Source of the DNA: Arthrobacter ulcerisalmonis
GTDB lineage: Bacteria; Actinomycetota; Actinomycetes; Actinomycetales; Micrococcaceae
Length of the DNA: 64,000 nucleotides
NCBI RefSeq assembly: GCF_900609065.1
Contig: NZ_UXAU01000040.1
Span: 19,788 to 83,787 of the forward strand
Reading direction: 5' to 3'
Position 1 is the stretch's first letter, and each line of letters begins with the position of its first letter. The notes under the pieces are model-generated. The model saw only the letters and a program-made list of their open reading frames with translations, was not told where the DNA came from and ran no database searches. The translations under genes and the position numbers were made by a program. Below, in pieces: positions 28,892 through 37,375 of the stretch.

Positions 28892-30241
28892 GTGAAAACT
28901 CGTACATCAGCACCGCTGGCCGAACAGGACGACGCCGTCGTTGATCCAGACCAGCTACGCCGGGCAACGTTGGCCAGTTCTGTTGGATCCGCCCTTGAGT
29001 ACTACGACTTCTATATCTACGGACTGGCCTCAGCTCTGATCTTCGGCCCACTGTTCTTTGCCCCGCTGGGCGAAAGCGGTGCAGTGATCGCCTCGTTCGC
29101 TACCTATGGGGTGGGCTTCGCGGCTCGGCCCTTTGGTGGCGTGGTCTTCGGCTACATCGGAGATCGCTTCGGCCGGAAAATGGTCCTGATCCTTACTATT
29201 GGCCTGATGGGTATGGCCAGCTTTGCGATCGGGCTCCTGCCCACTTTCGAGCAGGCAGGCATGCTGGGCGCAGTCCTTCTGGTGGTGCTGCGGATCGTGC
29301 AGGGACTCGGTGCAGGGGCCGAGCAGGCCGGCGCAACGACGCTGATCTCAGAGGTGGCACCGCGCCGTCGTCGTGGCTTCTTTGCTTCGCTGCCGTTCGT
29401 TGGCATCCAGTTGGGCACCCTCCTGGGCGCCGGCACCTTTGCGCTGCTGGCCTTGGCTGACAAGCAGGTCTTGCATGACTGGCTGTGGCGGGTTCCCTTC
29501 CTGGCCAGCTTCCTGCTGATCGTGGTGGCCGTCTTCATCCGCCTGCGGCTCAAGGAAACTCCTGTCTTCCAGGAACTCGAGAAGCACAAGGCCGTGGTCA
29601 AGAATCCGGTAGGCCAGATCTGGCGGCACTCCAAGAAAAACGTCCTGGTGGGCATCGGCCTGCGGATGGGCGAGAACGGCAACTCCTCGATCTACTCCGC
29701 CCTCTTGGTCTCCTTTATCAGCATGCCCGCTGGCGTGTTTGCCGGCGACAAATTTATCGGCCCCACAGGCCTGCTGATCGCGGCTGGCTTTGCCGCGGTC
29801 ATGGTGATTACCTTCGGTGCCCTCTCGGACCGGTTCGGGCGAGTCCCCGTGTACCGCTACGGTGCACTGTTCCAGGCCATCATCGCCATCCCAGCGTTCT
29901 ACCTGGTCACCCTGGGCAACGTCACGCTGGTCTGGGTGGTCATGGTGGTGGGCATCTCCCTGGGCGTGCAGTCAATGCTCGGCCCGCAGTGCGCACTGTT
30001 GCCGGAACTCTTTGGCTCACAGCACCGCTTCACCGGCGTTGCCCTCAGCCGCGAACTCTCCGCAGTCCTCGCCGGGGGCTTCGCGCCGATGATCGGAGTG
30101 GCGCTGTTGGCAGCCACCAACCACTCCTGGCTGGTGCCGGCGATCTACTCGCTGGTCCTGGCTATGATCTCCTTCGTCACCACGTTCTTCACCCCGGAAA
30201 CCAATGGCCGCGACCTGGTGTTGATCGAGGACGCCAGCTGA
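28892..30241 (+). CDS. MFS permease, metabolite:H+ symporter (MHS) type
   Basis: 449 aa with 12 probable membrane helices. MHS features: SSVGSALEYYDFYIYGLASALIFGPLFF in TM1, the loop 2-3 motif GYIGDRFGRK, and QGLGAGAEQAGATT in TM4. MHS carriers import carboxylates such as ketoglutarate, shikimate or citrate with protons. GTG 28892 follows GAGGGAG with good spacing; the ATG at 28820 would add 24 unlikely residues. Placed between an IclR gene and sugar-acid dehydrogenases, so a sugar acid is the likely substrate. Confidence 0.9.
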   Translation: MKTRTSAPLAEQDDAVVDPDQLRRATLASSVGSALEYYDFYIYGLASALIFGPLFFAPLGESGAVIASFATYGVGFAARPFGGVVFGYIGDRFGRKMVLILTIGLMGMASFAIGLLPTFEQAGMLGAVLLVVLRIVQGLGAGAEQAGATTLISEVAPRRRRGFFASLPFVGIQLGTLLGAGTFALLALADKQVLHDWLWRVPFLASFLLIVVAVFIRLRLKETPVFQELEKHKAVVKNPVGQIWRHSKKNVLVGIGLRMGENGNSSIYSALLVSFISMPAGVFAGDKFIGPTGLLIAAGFAAVMVITFGALSDRFGRVPVYRYGALFQAIIAIPAFYLVTLGNVTLVWVVMVVGISLGVQSMLGPQCALLPELFGSQHRFTGVALSRELSAVLAGGFAPMIGVALLAATNHSWLVPAIYSLVLAMISFVTTFFTPETNGRDLVLIEDAS

Positions 30242-30271
30242 CGGACTCTGTCAGCACGGGCTGGCGACGAG

Positions 30272-30315
30272 CTCCCCGGACGGACTGGATACCCAGCCCG
30301 TCCGGGGAGTTTTCT
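30272..30315 (+). terminator. Terminator after the permease gene
   Basis: CTCCCCGGACGG pairs with CCGTCCGGGGAG (small internal irregularity), followed by TTTTCT on the plus strand. Confidence 0.88.
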
Positions 30316-30356
30316 GTGTCCGCAGGGACAGTAGCCCCATCGGTGCGGGCGCAGAG

Positions 30357-30399
30357 AAAAGGCGGGGGTGGAGGCAATGTCGCCTCCAGCCCCGCCTTT
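30357..30399 (-). terminator. Terminator after the 2-hydroxyacid dehydrogenase gene
   Basis: AAAGGCGGGG...GGAGGC (30358-30375) pairs with GCCTCC...CCCCGCCTTT (30382-30399); on the minus strand it ends in CCTTTTCT, fitting the minus-strand gene that stops at 30423. Confidence 0.88.
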
Positions 30400-30422
30400 C
30401 GCAAGCGTCGCGGATTTGATGC

Positions 30423-31487
30423 TCAGTAGAAGTGGACGGTGTCCACGAGGTGGGGGAGGTCGCCGCCAGCCTGGAATGTGGCCAGGTTGGAACTGAAGCG
30501 CTCGGCGATCAGCCGGTTCTCGGCAGCGCTCAGCGCCGAGGTGTGGGGGGAGACCATAACGCGCGGGTGCTCCCACAACGGACTCGCCTCAGGGAGCGGC
30601 TCTACGGCGAAGACGTCGAGGCAGGCGTAGGAGACCTGGCCATTGTCCAGGGCTTCCAGGAGCGCGTCCTCATCCACCACGGTGCCGCGGCCCACGTTGA
30701 CGAACACGGTGCCCGGCTTCATGGCGGCAAACACCTCGCGGTTGAACAGCTTCTCCGTGTACGGGGTGCCGGGCAGTGTATTGACGACGGCGTCGGCATC
30801 CGCCAGGAGCTCGGCCAGGCCATCGTTGGTGGCCACCTTCTCGATGCCGGCCAAGTCTTCCACGATCCGCTTGGTGCCGCTGACCTTCAGGCCGAGTGCG
30901 CGGGCCAGCCGAGCCGTCTCGAGGCCGATCTCGCCGAGCCCCGTCACCACCAGGTGGGAGCCGTTGAGCAGCCGGGTGGGGGTGCGCAGTTCCGGCCACG
31001 CCTTGGCGGACTGGTCAACTGCCATCTCGGCAGAGCGCTTAAAGCCGTTCAGGATGCCCAGCATCGCGAACTCGGCCAGCGGCAGGGCGTGTACTCCCGC
31101 TGAAGTGGTCACCTTGAACTTCTGCAGGGTCTGCTGGTCCAGGCCGGATGCCTTGACGGCACCTCCCGCGCCCGCGGCCATGGCGTGCACCCACTGGAGG
31201 TGCGGATTTTCCTTGGCGATCCGGGCCAAGCCGGCGGGGCTTTCGTTGGGCAGCCCGTAAAGCACCTGCGCCTGGTTCAGCATGGCCCAGTAGCGTTCTT
31301 CCTGCTCAGGGGAGCGACTGAAGGTGGGATCGCCGGCGTGGTCGGCCGGGAAACGCTCCGGCGGCAAAAGATCAGGCTCGTACAGGACGGTGACGGATGG
31401 GTGTGCGGCGCGGATGCCCTCGACCAGCTCTGCTTCGAGCGGGACGGCAATGGCCACCGTGAGTGTAGGTGTCATACTGTTCATCAT
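30423..31487 (-). CDS. D-isomer-specific 2-hydroxyacid dehydrogenase
   Basis: 354 aa with a C-terminal Rossmann domain: VVTGLGEIGLETARLA (GxGxxG), the arginine region NVGRGTVVDEDALLEAL, and catalytic His in VMVSPHTSALS. It reduces 2-keto acids with NAD(P)H; in this context a 2-ketogluconate or hydroxypyruvate-type reductase (GhrB-like) is plausible. It is divergent from the plus-strand cluster and starts inside a TGTTCA-rich region. Start is ATG 31487, 31484 or 31475. No ribosome-binding site decides between them. Confidence 0.88.
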   Translation of the reverse strand: MMNSMTPTLTVAIAVPLEAELVEGIRAAHPSVTVLYEPDLLPPERFPADHAGDPTFSRSPEQEERYWAMLNQAQVLYGLPNESPAGLARIAKENPHLQWVHAMAAGAGGAVKASGLDQQTLQKFKVTTSAGVHALPLAEFAMLGILNGFKRSAEMAVDQSAKAWPELRTPTRLLNGSHLVVTGLGEIGLETARLARALGLKVSGTKRIVEDLAGIEKVATNDGLAELLADADAVVNTLPGTPYTEKLFNREVFAAMKPGTVFVNVGRGTVVDEDALLEALDNGQVSYACLDVFAVEPLPEASPLWEHPRVMVSPHTSALSAAENRLIAERFSSNLATFQAGGDLPHLVDTVHFY

Positions 31488-31520
31488 ACTGAATGGCGGC
31501 TAGGATATTGAACAGCTTGG
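31476..31520. promoter_or_regulatory. TGTTCA motifs in the divergent promoter region
   Basis: ACTGTTCATCATACTGAAT (31476-31494) and ATTGAACAGCTTGG (31507-31520) lie between divergent genes. The second, read on the minus strand, is AAGCTGTTCAAT, like the CTGTTCAATAT before the permease. Candidate operators of the same regulator. Confidence 0.5.
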
Positions 31521-31553
31521 CCGGAAAATTTGCCACAACGATGTGAGGTGTAC

Positions 31554-32483
31554 GTGAGTCAAGACAAGAATATCGGGTTTGTGGGGCTCGGCCTGATGGG
31601 CCTCCCCATGGCAGCTAACCTTGTGGCCCAAGGGTGGTCCGTCACCGGCTGGAACAGGTCAGCCGGGCCTCTCGACGAATTGATCGCCCTCGGCGGCACT
31701 GCTGCCGGAAGTGTTGCAGAGCTCCGCGATCTGCCGATCATCGTTTTCATGCTGCCGGACCTCCCGCACGTTGAAGAAGCCGCCGCTGAACTCCTGGAGC
31801 GCTGGCGTGCCGCCCCGCCCGCTGCCGGCACCGTGATTGTGGTCATGAGCAGCGTCTCCCCGCAGCGCGTCCAGGAGTTTGGCCAAACGGTCAGCAAAGC
31901 CAGCGAGGGGAACGCCGCAGTGCTCGATGCTCCTGTCAGTGGCGGCAGGGTGGGTGCCCAGGCAGGCACTCTCGCCATCATGGCGGGCGGACGTGCCGCT
32001 GACTTCGCCACCGCCGCACCCGCCTTCGACGCCATGGGCACCACAGTCCGGCACCTCGGACCCCTCGGGTCCGGTTCCTTGGCCAAGGCGTGCAACCAGC
32101 TGATCGTTGGAACCACGACGGCGGCACTGGCCGAAGCCGCGGAACTTGCCGAACGCTCCGGCCTGGACGCCGCGGCCCTGTTCGAGGTACTCGCCGGCGG
32201 GCTGGCCAACAGCCGCATCCTGGAGCTGGCCGGTCCGCGCCTACTCGCCAAGGACTACACCTCCAGCGGCCCCGCCAAATTCATGCACAAGGATCTGTCT
32301 TTTGTCCTGGAAGCCGCAACCTCGGCCGGCGCCGTGGTCCCCATGGCGAGTGCCGGCGTCGAACTTTACGCGGAACTGAAGCGGCAGGGGCTCGGCGACC
32401 AAGACCTGACCGTGGTCCGCCAGGCCATTTCCCATCTTAGCGATCAAGCCGCAGCGACGGCGGAAGGAAACATCAGCGCATGA
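31554..32483 (+). CDS. Beta-hydroxyacid dehydrogenase (3-HIBADH/GarR family)
   Basis: 309 aa. GFVGLGLMGLPMAANL is the NAD(P) site and DAPVSGGRVGAQAGTLAIMAGG the substrate-binding segment of the 3-hydroxyisobutyrate dehydrogenase family; the catalytic lysine is in KACNQLIVGTT. Relatives reduce tartronate semialdehyde or oxidise 4-carbon beta-hydroxy acids. GTG 31554 follows TGAGG. Overlaps the next gene by 4 bp, so it is part of the same operon. Exact substrate cannot be read from the sequence. Confidence 0.88.
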   Translation: MSQDKNIGFVGLGLMGLPMAANLVAQGWSVTGWNRSAGPLDELIALGGTAAGSVAELRDLPIIVFMLPDLPHVEEAAAELLERWRAAPPAAGTVIVVMSSVSPQRVQEFGQTVSKASEGNAAVLDAPVSGGRVGAQAGTLAIMAGGRAADFATAAPAFDAMGTTVRHLGPLGSGSLAKACNQLIVGTTTAALAEAAELAERSGLDAAALFEVLAGGLANSRILELAGPRLLAKDYTSSGPAKFMHKDLSFVLEAATSAGAVVPMASAGVELYAELKRQGLGDQDLTVVRQAISHLSDQAAATAEGNISA

Positions 32484-33250
32484 GCGGACTATTCGACCTG
32501 ACGGGCCGTGTGGCCCTGGTGACGGGATCCAGCCGGGGAATCGGCAACGCACTGGCACGGGGACTGGCCGACGCCGGCGCCACCGTGGTGCTCAACGGCC
32601 TCCACCCGGAACGGCTCAAGGCAGCAGAAGCGGCGATGGCCGCAGACTACCCGACGGGCCGGATCTCCAGCGTTGCCTTCGACGTCACCAAGGACACCGA
32701 GGCTGCCGCCGGTGTGGCCTGGATCGAGGAGAACGTTGGTCCACTGCACATCCTGGTCAACAATGCGGGCATTCAACACCGGGTTCCCATGCTGGACCTG
32801 GATGTCGCCGACTGGGAACGCGTCATTGCCACAGACCTCACCAGCGCCTTCTTGGTGGGGCGCGAAGCAGCGCGGCACATGATCCCGCGCGGACAGGGCA
32901 AGATCATCAACATCTGCTCAGTCCAGACGGACCTTGCCCGACCCACCATCGCCCCCTACGTTGCAGCGAAGGGCGGCCTCCGCAACCTCACCCGGGCCAT
33001 GACCGCCGAATGGGCGGCCTCCGGGCTGCAGATCAACGGCATTGCGCCCGGCTACATCCACACGGAAATGACGCAGAACCTCGTGGACGATCCGGACTTC
33101 AATTCCTGGATCCTGGGCAGGACTCCCGCCAACCGGTGGGGGACCGTGCAGGATCTTGCGGGTCCGGCGGTGTGGCTGGCGTCGGCAGGTTCGGACTTCG
33201 TCAACGGCCAGACCATCTTTATCGACGGCGGAATGACGGTGGTGGTCTGA
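32480..33250 (+). CDS. SDR oxidoreductase, gluconate 5-dehydrogenase (IdnO)-like
   Basis: 256 aa short-chain dehydrogenase with TGSSRGIGNALARGL, NNAGIQHR and the catalytic Ser with YxxxK (PYVAAKGG). NNAGIQHRVPMLDL and GYIHTEMTQNLVDDPDF are typical of IdnO/Gno, which interconvert 5-ketogluconate and D-gluconate. The next gene is IdnD-like, giving the pair needed for L-idonate to gluconate. Start and stop both overlap neighbouring genes. Confidence 0.88.
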   Translation: MSGLFDLTGRVALVTGSSRGIGNALARGLADAGATVVLNGLHPERLKAAEAAMAADYPTGRISSVAFDVTKDTEAAAGVAWIEENVGPLHILVNNAGIQHRVPMLDLDVADWERVIATDLTSAFLVGREAARHMIPRGQGKIINICSVQTDLARPTIAPYVAAKGGLRNLTRAMTAEWAASGLQINGIAPGYIHTEMTQNLVDDPDFNSWILGRTPANRWGTVQDLAGPAVWLASAGSDFVNGQTIFIDGGMTVVV

Positions 33251-34350
33251 TGTCCAGTATCGTGACGCTGCCAGCCACCGGCGCAGCCGTCGTTGCCCAT
33301 GCCGCCGGCGATCTCCGGATCGAAGAGGTCCCGGTAGCCACGCCCTCGGCCAATGAGGCAGTTATCGAGGTGCGCTACGGCGGCATCTGTGGCTCTGACC
33401 TGCATTACTGGCTGCACGGGGCCGCGGGGGAGTCCATCCTCAAGGCTCCCATGGTGCTGGGCCACGAGATCGTGGGAGTGGTGGCTGTCGCGGCCGCAGA
33501 CGGAACCGGACCCAGCGCCGGAACGCCTGTGGCCGTTCACCCCGCCACTCCTGGCCCCGGTGCTGCCCGCTACCCTGCCGACCGGCCCAACCTGTCGCCC
33601 GGCTGCACCTACCTCGGCAGTGCGGCGCGCTACCCGCACACGGATGGCGCATTCAGCCGCTACGTCACGCTGCCCTCGCGGATGCTACGTGCCCTGCCAG
33701 CCGCCGTCGATCTCCGGGCTGCCGCCTTGGTGGAACCCGCCAGCGTTGCCTGGCACGCGGTGGCCCGCGCCGGTGAGGTGGCCGGTAAAACCGTGCTCGT
33801 GATTGGCTCTGGTCCCATCGGCGCACTCGTCGTGGCCGTGCTCCGGCGGGCTGGTGCTGCCCGGATCGTCGCGGTGGACGTGCATGCGAAACCGTTGGAA
33901 ATTGCCACGGCCGTGGGCGCGCACCAGGTGCTGCAAGCCGGAGACGCGGAGGCAATTGCCGCCGTCGAAGCAGATGTGGTCATTGAGTCGTCAGGAAGCC
34001 ACCATGGCTTGGCCTCGGCCATCAACGGTGCGGCACGTGGCGGCCGGGTGGTCATGGTGGGCCTGCTGCCGTCCGGGCCGCAGCCCGTCTTGATCTCGCT
34101 GGCCATCACGCGGGAGCTGGAATTGGTGGGGTCGTTCCGCTTCAACGATGAAATTGATCAGGTCATCGCCGCCTTGGCCGATGGGTCCCTGCAGATCGAG
34201 CCCGTGATTACCCACGAGTTTCCGCTGGCCAGTGGTCTGGAGGCCTTCGAGGTGGCTAAAAATTCGGCCGTTTCGGGCAAGGTGTTGCTGGACTTCGGTC
34301 CCAACCTGGTGACGGTTGCTAGGGCTGAAGCTGCCGCCGGACAGGAATAA
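33250..34350 (+). CDS. Zinc-type alcohol dehydrogenase, L-idonate 5-dehydrogenase-like
   Basis: 366 aa. The catalytic zinc site is intact: YGGICGSDLHYW with Cys, GHEIVG with His-Glu, and EPASVAWHA. NAD site VIGSGPIGALVVAV. The sequence from VAVHPATPG to GCTYLGSAARYPHTDGAFSRY aligns with IdnD by eye, but three of the four structural-zinc cysteines are absent. It should oxidise L-idonate to 5-ketogluconate. ATG 33250 overlaps the idnO-like stop. The 3' end overlaps the convergent GntR gene by 32 bp. Confidence 0.85.
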   Translation: MSSIVTLPATGAAVVAHAAGDLRIEEVPVATPSANEAVIEVRYGGICGSDLHYWLHGAAGESILKAPMVLGHEIVGVVAVAAADGTGPSAGTPVAVHPATPGPGAARYPADRPNLSPGCTYLGSAARYPHTDGAFSRYVTLPSRMLRALPAAVDLRAAALVEPASVAWHAVARAGEVAGKTVLVIGSGPIGALVVAVLRRAGAARIVAVDVHAKPLEIATAVGAHQVLQAGDAEAIAAVEADVVIESSGSHHGLASAINGAARGGRVVMVGLLPSGPQPVLISLAITRELELVGSFRFNDEIDQVIAALADGSLQIEPVITHEFPLASGLEAFEVAKNSAVSGKVLLDFGPNLVTVARAEAAAGQE

Positions 34351-35053
34351 AGACCCGCGGCTGCTCGGTCCATGTGTCTGCCATCCGGGTCATCGTCCTG
34401 CGCATGATCTGGCTGGAGCCCTCCCGGGCAGCCGCGGCGTCGCCCTTGGCGACGGCTTCGGCAACATCCACGTGCCACTGCAGTGCCGCCTCGTGCGGGT
34501 GCGCTGGCATCAGGCCATGGACAGTACGGCCCGTCAGCGTTTCGGCCACCTGGCCCATGAGATTGGCGAACATTTCGTTGCCGGATCCAGCTAGCAGCAG
34601 CGAGTGAAACGCGATGTCCAGTTCCAGGAAGTCAGGACCGCCGGAGAGTCCGGCATCACGTAGTTCGTGCGCCACTTTGACCAGTTCCGCCCGGAGTTCG
34701 GCTGGCGCGTTCTGCGCGGCCAGTTCCGCTGCGGCAGGTTCAACGGCCGAGCGAAGTTCCGCCAGGGAACGTAATTGCGCGCCCCGGTCCTCGCCCGCCA
34801 ACCGCCAACGGATCACCCGGGCATCGAAGGGATTCCACCGGTCGGCTGGCAGCACCCGGATACCCACGCGCTTGGTGGTCTCCACCAGGCCAATGGACTG
34901 CAGGACCCGCACTGCCTCCCGGATGACAGACCTAGAAACCTGCAGTTCTACCTCAAGGTGCTCCGCCAGCATGATGTGTCCGGTAGGCAGCTCCCCGGAA
35001 ATAATGCGCAGGCCAAGGTTTTCAATGGCACGCTGGTGCAAGCTGCTGGTCAT
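34319..35053 (-). CDS. GntR-family (FadR subfamily) regulator
   Basis: 244 aa. Winged helix at the N-terminus (LGLRIISGELPTGHIML, then SRSVIREAVRVLQSIGLVE) and an FCD all-helical effector domain with ARVIRWRLAGED and a metal-site histidine set (DIAFHSLLL, QWHVDV). FadR-type GntR proteins often regulate gluconate and hexonate genes. It is divergent from gnd and convergent with the idnD-like gene. ATG 35053 is preferred over a GTG at 35107 because the domain begins right after it. Confidence 0.87.
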   Translation of the reverse strand: MTSSLHQRAIENLGLRIISGELPTGHIMLAEHLEVELQVSRSVIREAVRVLQSIGLVETTKRVGIRVLPADRWNPFDARVIRWRLAGEDRGAQLRSLAELRSAVEPAAAELAAQNAPAELRAELVKVAHELRDAGLSGGPDFLELDIAFHSLLLAGSGNEMFANLMGQVAETLTGRTVHGLMPAHPHEAALQWHVDVAEAVAKGDAAAAREGSSQIMRRTMTRMADTWTEQPRVFIPVRRQLQP

Positions 35054-35129
35054 GGGTCCAAGCCTAGTGTGCCCAGGATGCGGCTTAGTGCGGGGTGCAA
35101 CTTCCACCAGATGGGCGTTACTTTCCTGT

Positions 35130-35150
35130 TACCATATTAATATATATGCT
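35130..35150. promoter_or_regulatory. AT-rich palindrome upstream of gnd
   Basis: ATATTAATAT (35134-35143) is a perfect palindrome inside CATAT-N6-ATATG (35133-35148). It is a conspicuous AT island in GC-rich DNA between the divergent GntR gene and gnd, so it may be a promoter core or GntR operator. Confidence 0.45.
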
Positions 35151-35236
35151 TTATTACGACCTTGGACATGCGTTGGTGGTCGCCAGAAATGATCATCGCC
35201 GACGCATCCGTTGCACAGTACGAATTGGAGTAATTG

Positions 35237-36673
35237 ATGTCTGCACACATCGGTGTCACCGGCCTCGCCGTCATGGGCGCCAACCTTGCCCGTAACCTGG
35301 CGCGCAACGGCTACACGGTAGCCCTGCATAACCGTTCAGTCGAAAAGACGGACGCTTTGCTGGCCAAGCACGGCACGGACGGCGACTTTGTCCGGACCGA
35401 GACCCTGCAGGAATTGGTGGACTCCTTGGAAAAGCCCCGCCGCGTCCTCATCATGGTCAAGGCTGGCAAGCCAGTCGACTCTGTCATTGAACAGCTCGAG
35501 CCGCTCCTCGAGGCCGGCGACATCATCATCGACGCCGGCAACTCGCACTACGAGGACACCCGTCGCCGGGAGGCTGCGCTGGCCAAGAAGGACCTGCATT
35601 TTGTTGGTGTCGGTGTCTCCGGTGGCGAAGAAGGTGCCCTCAACGGCCCGTCCATCATGCCCGGTGGTTCCAAGGAGTCCTACAAGGCTTTGGGCCCGCT
35701 GCTGGAAAAGATTGCGGCAAAGGTGGACGGCGAGCCGTGCTGCGCCTGGGTCGGCACCGACGGTGCCGGTCACTTCGTGAAGATGGTCCACAACGGCATT
35801 GAATACGCCGACATGCAGGTTATCGGCGAAGCCTTCGACCTGCTGCGCTCAGGCGCTGGTATCGAGCCCGCAGAACAAGCCAAGATCTTCACCGAATGGA
35901 ACAAGGGCGAGCTGTCCTCCTTCCTGATCGAAATCTCTGCAGAGGTCCTCGGCCACGTTGACGCCAAGACCGGTAAGCCGTTTGTCGACGTCGTCGTGGA
36001 CGCCGCAGGCCAGAAGGGTACCGGCCGCTGGACGGTCATCTCCGCCCTTGAGCTCGGATCCCCGGTGTCCGGAATCGCCGAATCCGTCTTCGCCCGCGCA
36101 CTGTCCTCCCAGGCAGGCCAGCGCAAACTCGGCCAGGAACTGCTGGCCGGCCACGAAGCTGACATTGAGGTGCCGGAAACGTTCGTCGAAGACGTCCGCC
36201 AGGCACTCTACGCATCCAAGCTCGTCTCCTACGCCCAGGGCCTGGACATGCTGACCTCAGCTGCCAAGGAGTACAACTGGGATCTCAAGCTGGACGAGAT
36301 CGCTTCGCTGTGGCGTGCCGGCTGCATCATCCGCGCCGAACTGCTCAAGGACATCACCAAGGCATACGCTGCCGAGGAAAAGCCCGCCAACCTGCTGTTC
36401 GCCCCGGCCTTCACCGAAGCGATCGCTGGTGCACTGCCCGCATGGCGCCGCGTTGTGGCCACCGCCGTCCAGCTCGGCATTCCCGTGCCGGTGTTCTCCT
36501 CGTCGCTGGCGTACTACGACGGACTGCGCCGCAAGCGTGTTGCTGCCGCCCTCATCCAGGGCCAGCGCGACCTCTTCGGTGCACACACCTACGGTCGCGT
36601 CGATGCTGAAGGCACCTTCCACACCCTCTGGGGCGAAGACAAGTCCGAAATCGAAGCTGTGGACACCCACTAG
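35237..36673 (+). CDS. gnd: 6-phosphogluconate dehydrogenase, decarboxylating
   Basis: 478 aa. VTGLAVMGANLARNLARNGYTVALHNRS is the NADP region, followed by GVSGGEEGALNGPSIMPGG and GAGHFVKMVHNGIEY with catalytic lysine. It turns 6-phosphogluconate into ribulose 5-phosphate, CO2 and NAD(P)H. ATG 35237 follows TTGGAG; the TTG at 35234 is unlikely. It would take gluconate made by the idonate enzymes, after phosphorylation by a kinase encoded elsewhere. Confidence 0.97.
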   Translation: MSAHIGVTGLAVMGANLARNLARNGYTVALHNRSVEKTDALLAKHGTDGDFVRTETLQELVDSLEKPRRVLIMVKAGKPVDSVIEQLEPLLEAGDIIIDAGNSHYEDTRRREAALAKKDLHFVGVGVSGGEEGALNGPSIMPGGSKESYKALGPLLEKIAAKVDGEPCCAWVGTDGAGHFVKMVHNGIEYADMQVIGEAFDLLRSGAGIEPAEQAKIFTEWNKGELSSFLIEISAEVLGHVDAKTGKPFVDVVVDAAGQKGTGRWTVISALELGSPVSGIAESVFARALSSQAGQRKLGQELLAGHEADIEVPETFVEDVRQALYASKLVSYAQGLDMLTSAAKEYNWDLKLDEIASLWRAGCIIRAELLKDITKAYAAEEKPANLLFAPAFTEAIAGALPAWRRVVATAVQLGIPVPVFSSSLAYYDGLRRKRVAAALIQGQRDLFGAHTYGRVDAEGTFHTLWGEDKSEIEAVDTH

Positions 36674-36688
36674 TCCTCAGCAGCAAAG

Positions 36689-36733
36689 GCCAATGGCCGG
36701 TAGTTCCGTGCAACGGAACCACCGGCCATTGGC
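36689..36733. terminator. Hairpin between gnd and cysE
   Basis: GCCAATGGCCGGT (36689-36701) pairs with ACCGGCCATTGGC (36721-36733), and GTTCCG with CGGAAC inside. It separates convergent genes; the T-run is poor. Confidence 0.8.
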
Positions 36734-36749
36734 ATTTAAGGAGTGCCGG

Positions 36750-37334
36750 CTAAATCCGGTACTCGATGTCGTATTCGGCCGGATCAACGGCCGGCTTGGT
36801 TTCGAGCTGGGCGTCACGGTGCCGCCACTTGCCAGGAATGCCCGTCACGATCGAGTCCGGCGGGACGTCCTTGACCACCACGGAATTTGCACCGATGGCG
36901 CTTCCGCGGCCAATCACAATGGGGCCAAGGACTTTGGCGCCGGCGCCGATGGTGACGCCGTCTTCGATGGTGGGATGGCGCTTGATCCTTGCCAGCGAGC
37001 GGCCGCCCAACGTGACGCCGTGATAGATCATCACGTCTGCACCGATTTCTGCCGTCTCACCAATGACCACCCCCATGCCATGGTCAATGAAGAATCGCCG
37101 ACCCACGGTGGCGCCTGGATGGATTTCGATTCCCGTCCAGGACCTGCCCAGCTGGGACAACAACCGCGCGGGGAAGCGCAGTCCGGGGTTCTGCCACATG
37201 CGATGAGTCAGCCGATGGATCCAGATGGCATGCAGGCCCGAGTAGGCAAAGAAATTTTCGAAGGAACCCCGCGCCGCCGGATCGTGGGACCGGGCGGCGT
37301 CGAGGTCTTCTTTCAGTCTTGCGAAAAAGCTCAC
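36750..37334 (-). CDS. cysE: Serine O-acetyltransferase
   Basis: 194 aa, short EpsC-type. Left-handed beta-helix hexapeptide repeats are evident: [40 protein letters not shown], and [20 protein letters not shown]. It makes O-acetylserine for cysteine synthesis. GTG start at 37334. It lies 41 bp downstream of cysK, forming a cysK-cysE operon. Confidence 0.95.
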   Translation of the reverse strand: MSFFARLKEDLDAARSHDPAARGSFENFFAYSGLHAIWIHRLTHRMWQNPGLRFPARLLSQLGRSWTGIEIHPGATVGRRFFIDHGMGVVIGETAEIGADVMIYHGVTLGGRSLARIKRHPTIEDGVTIGAGAKVLGPIVIGRGSAIGANSVVVKDVPPDSIVTGIPGKWRHRDAQLETKPAVDPAEYDIEYRI

Positions 37335-37375
37335 AAAGTACTTTCTACAGGAAATACGGGGGGTGTCCGGCCTGT

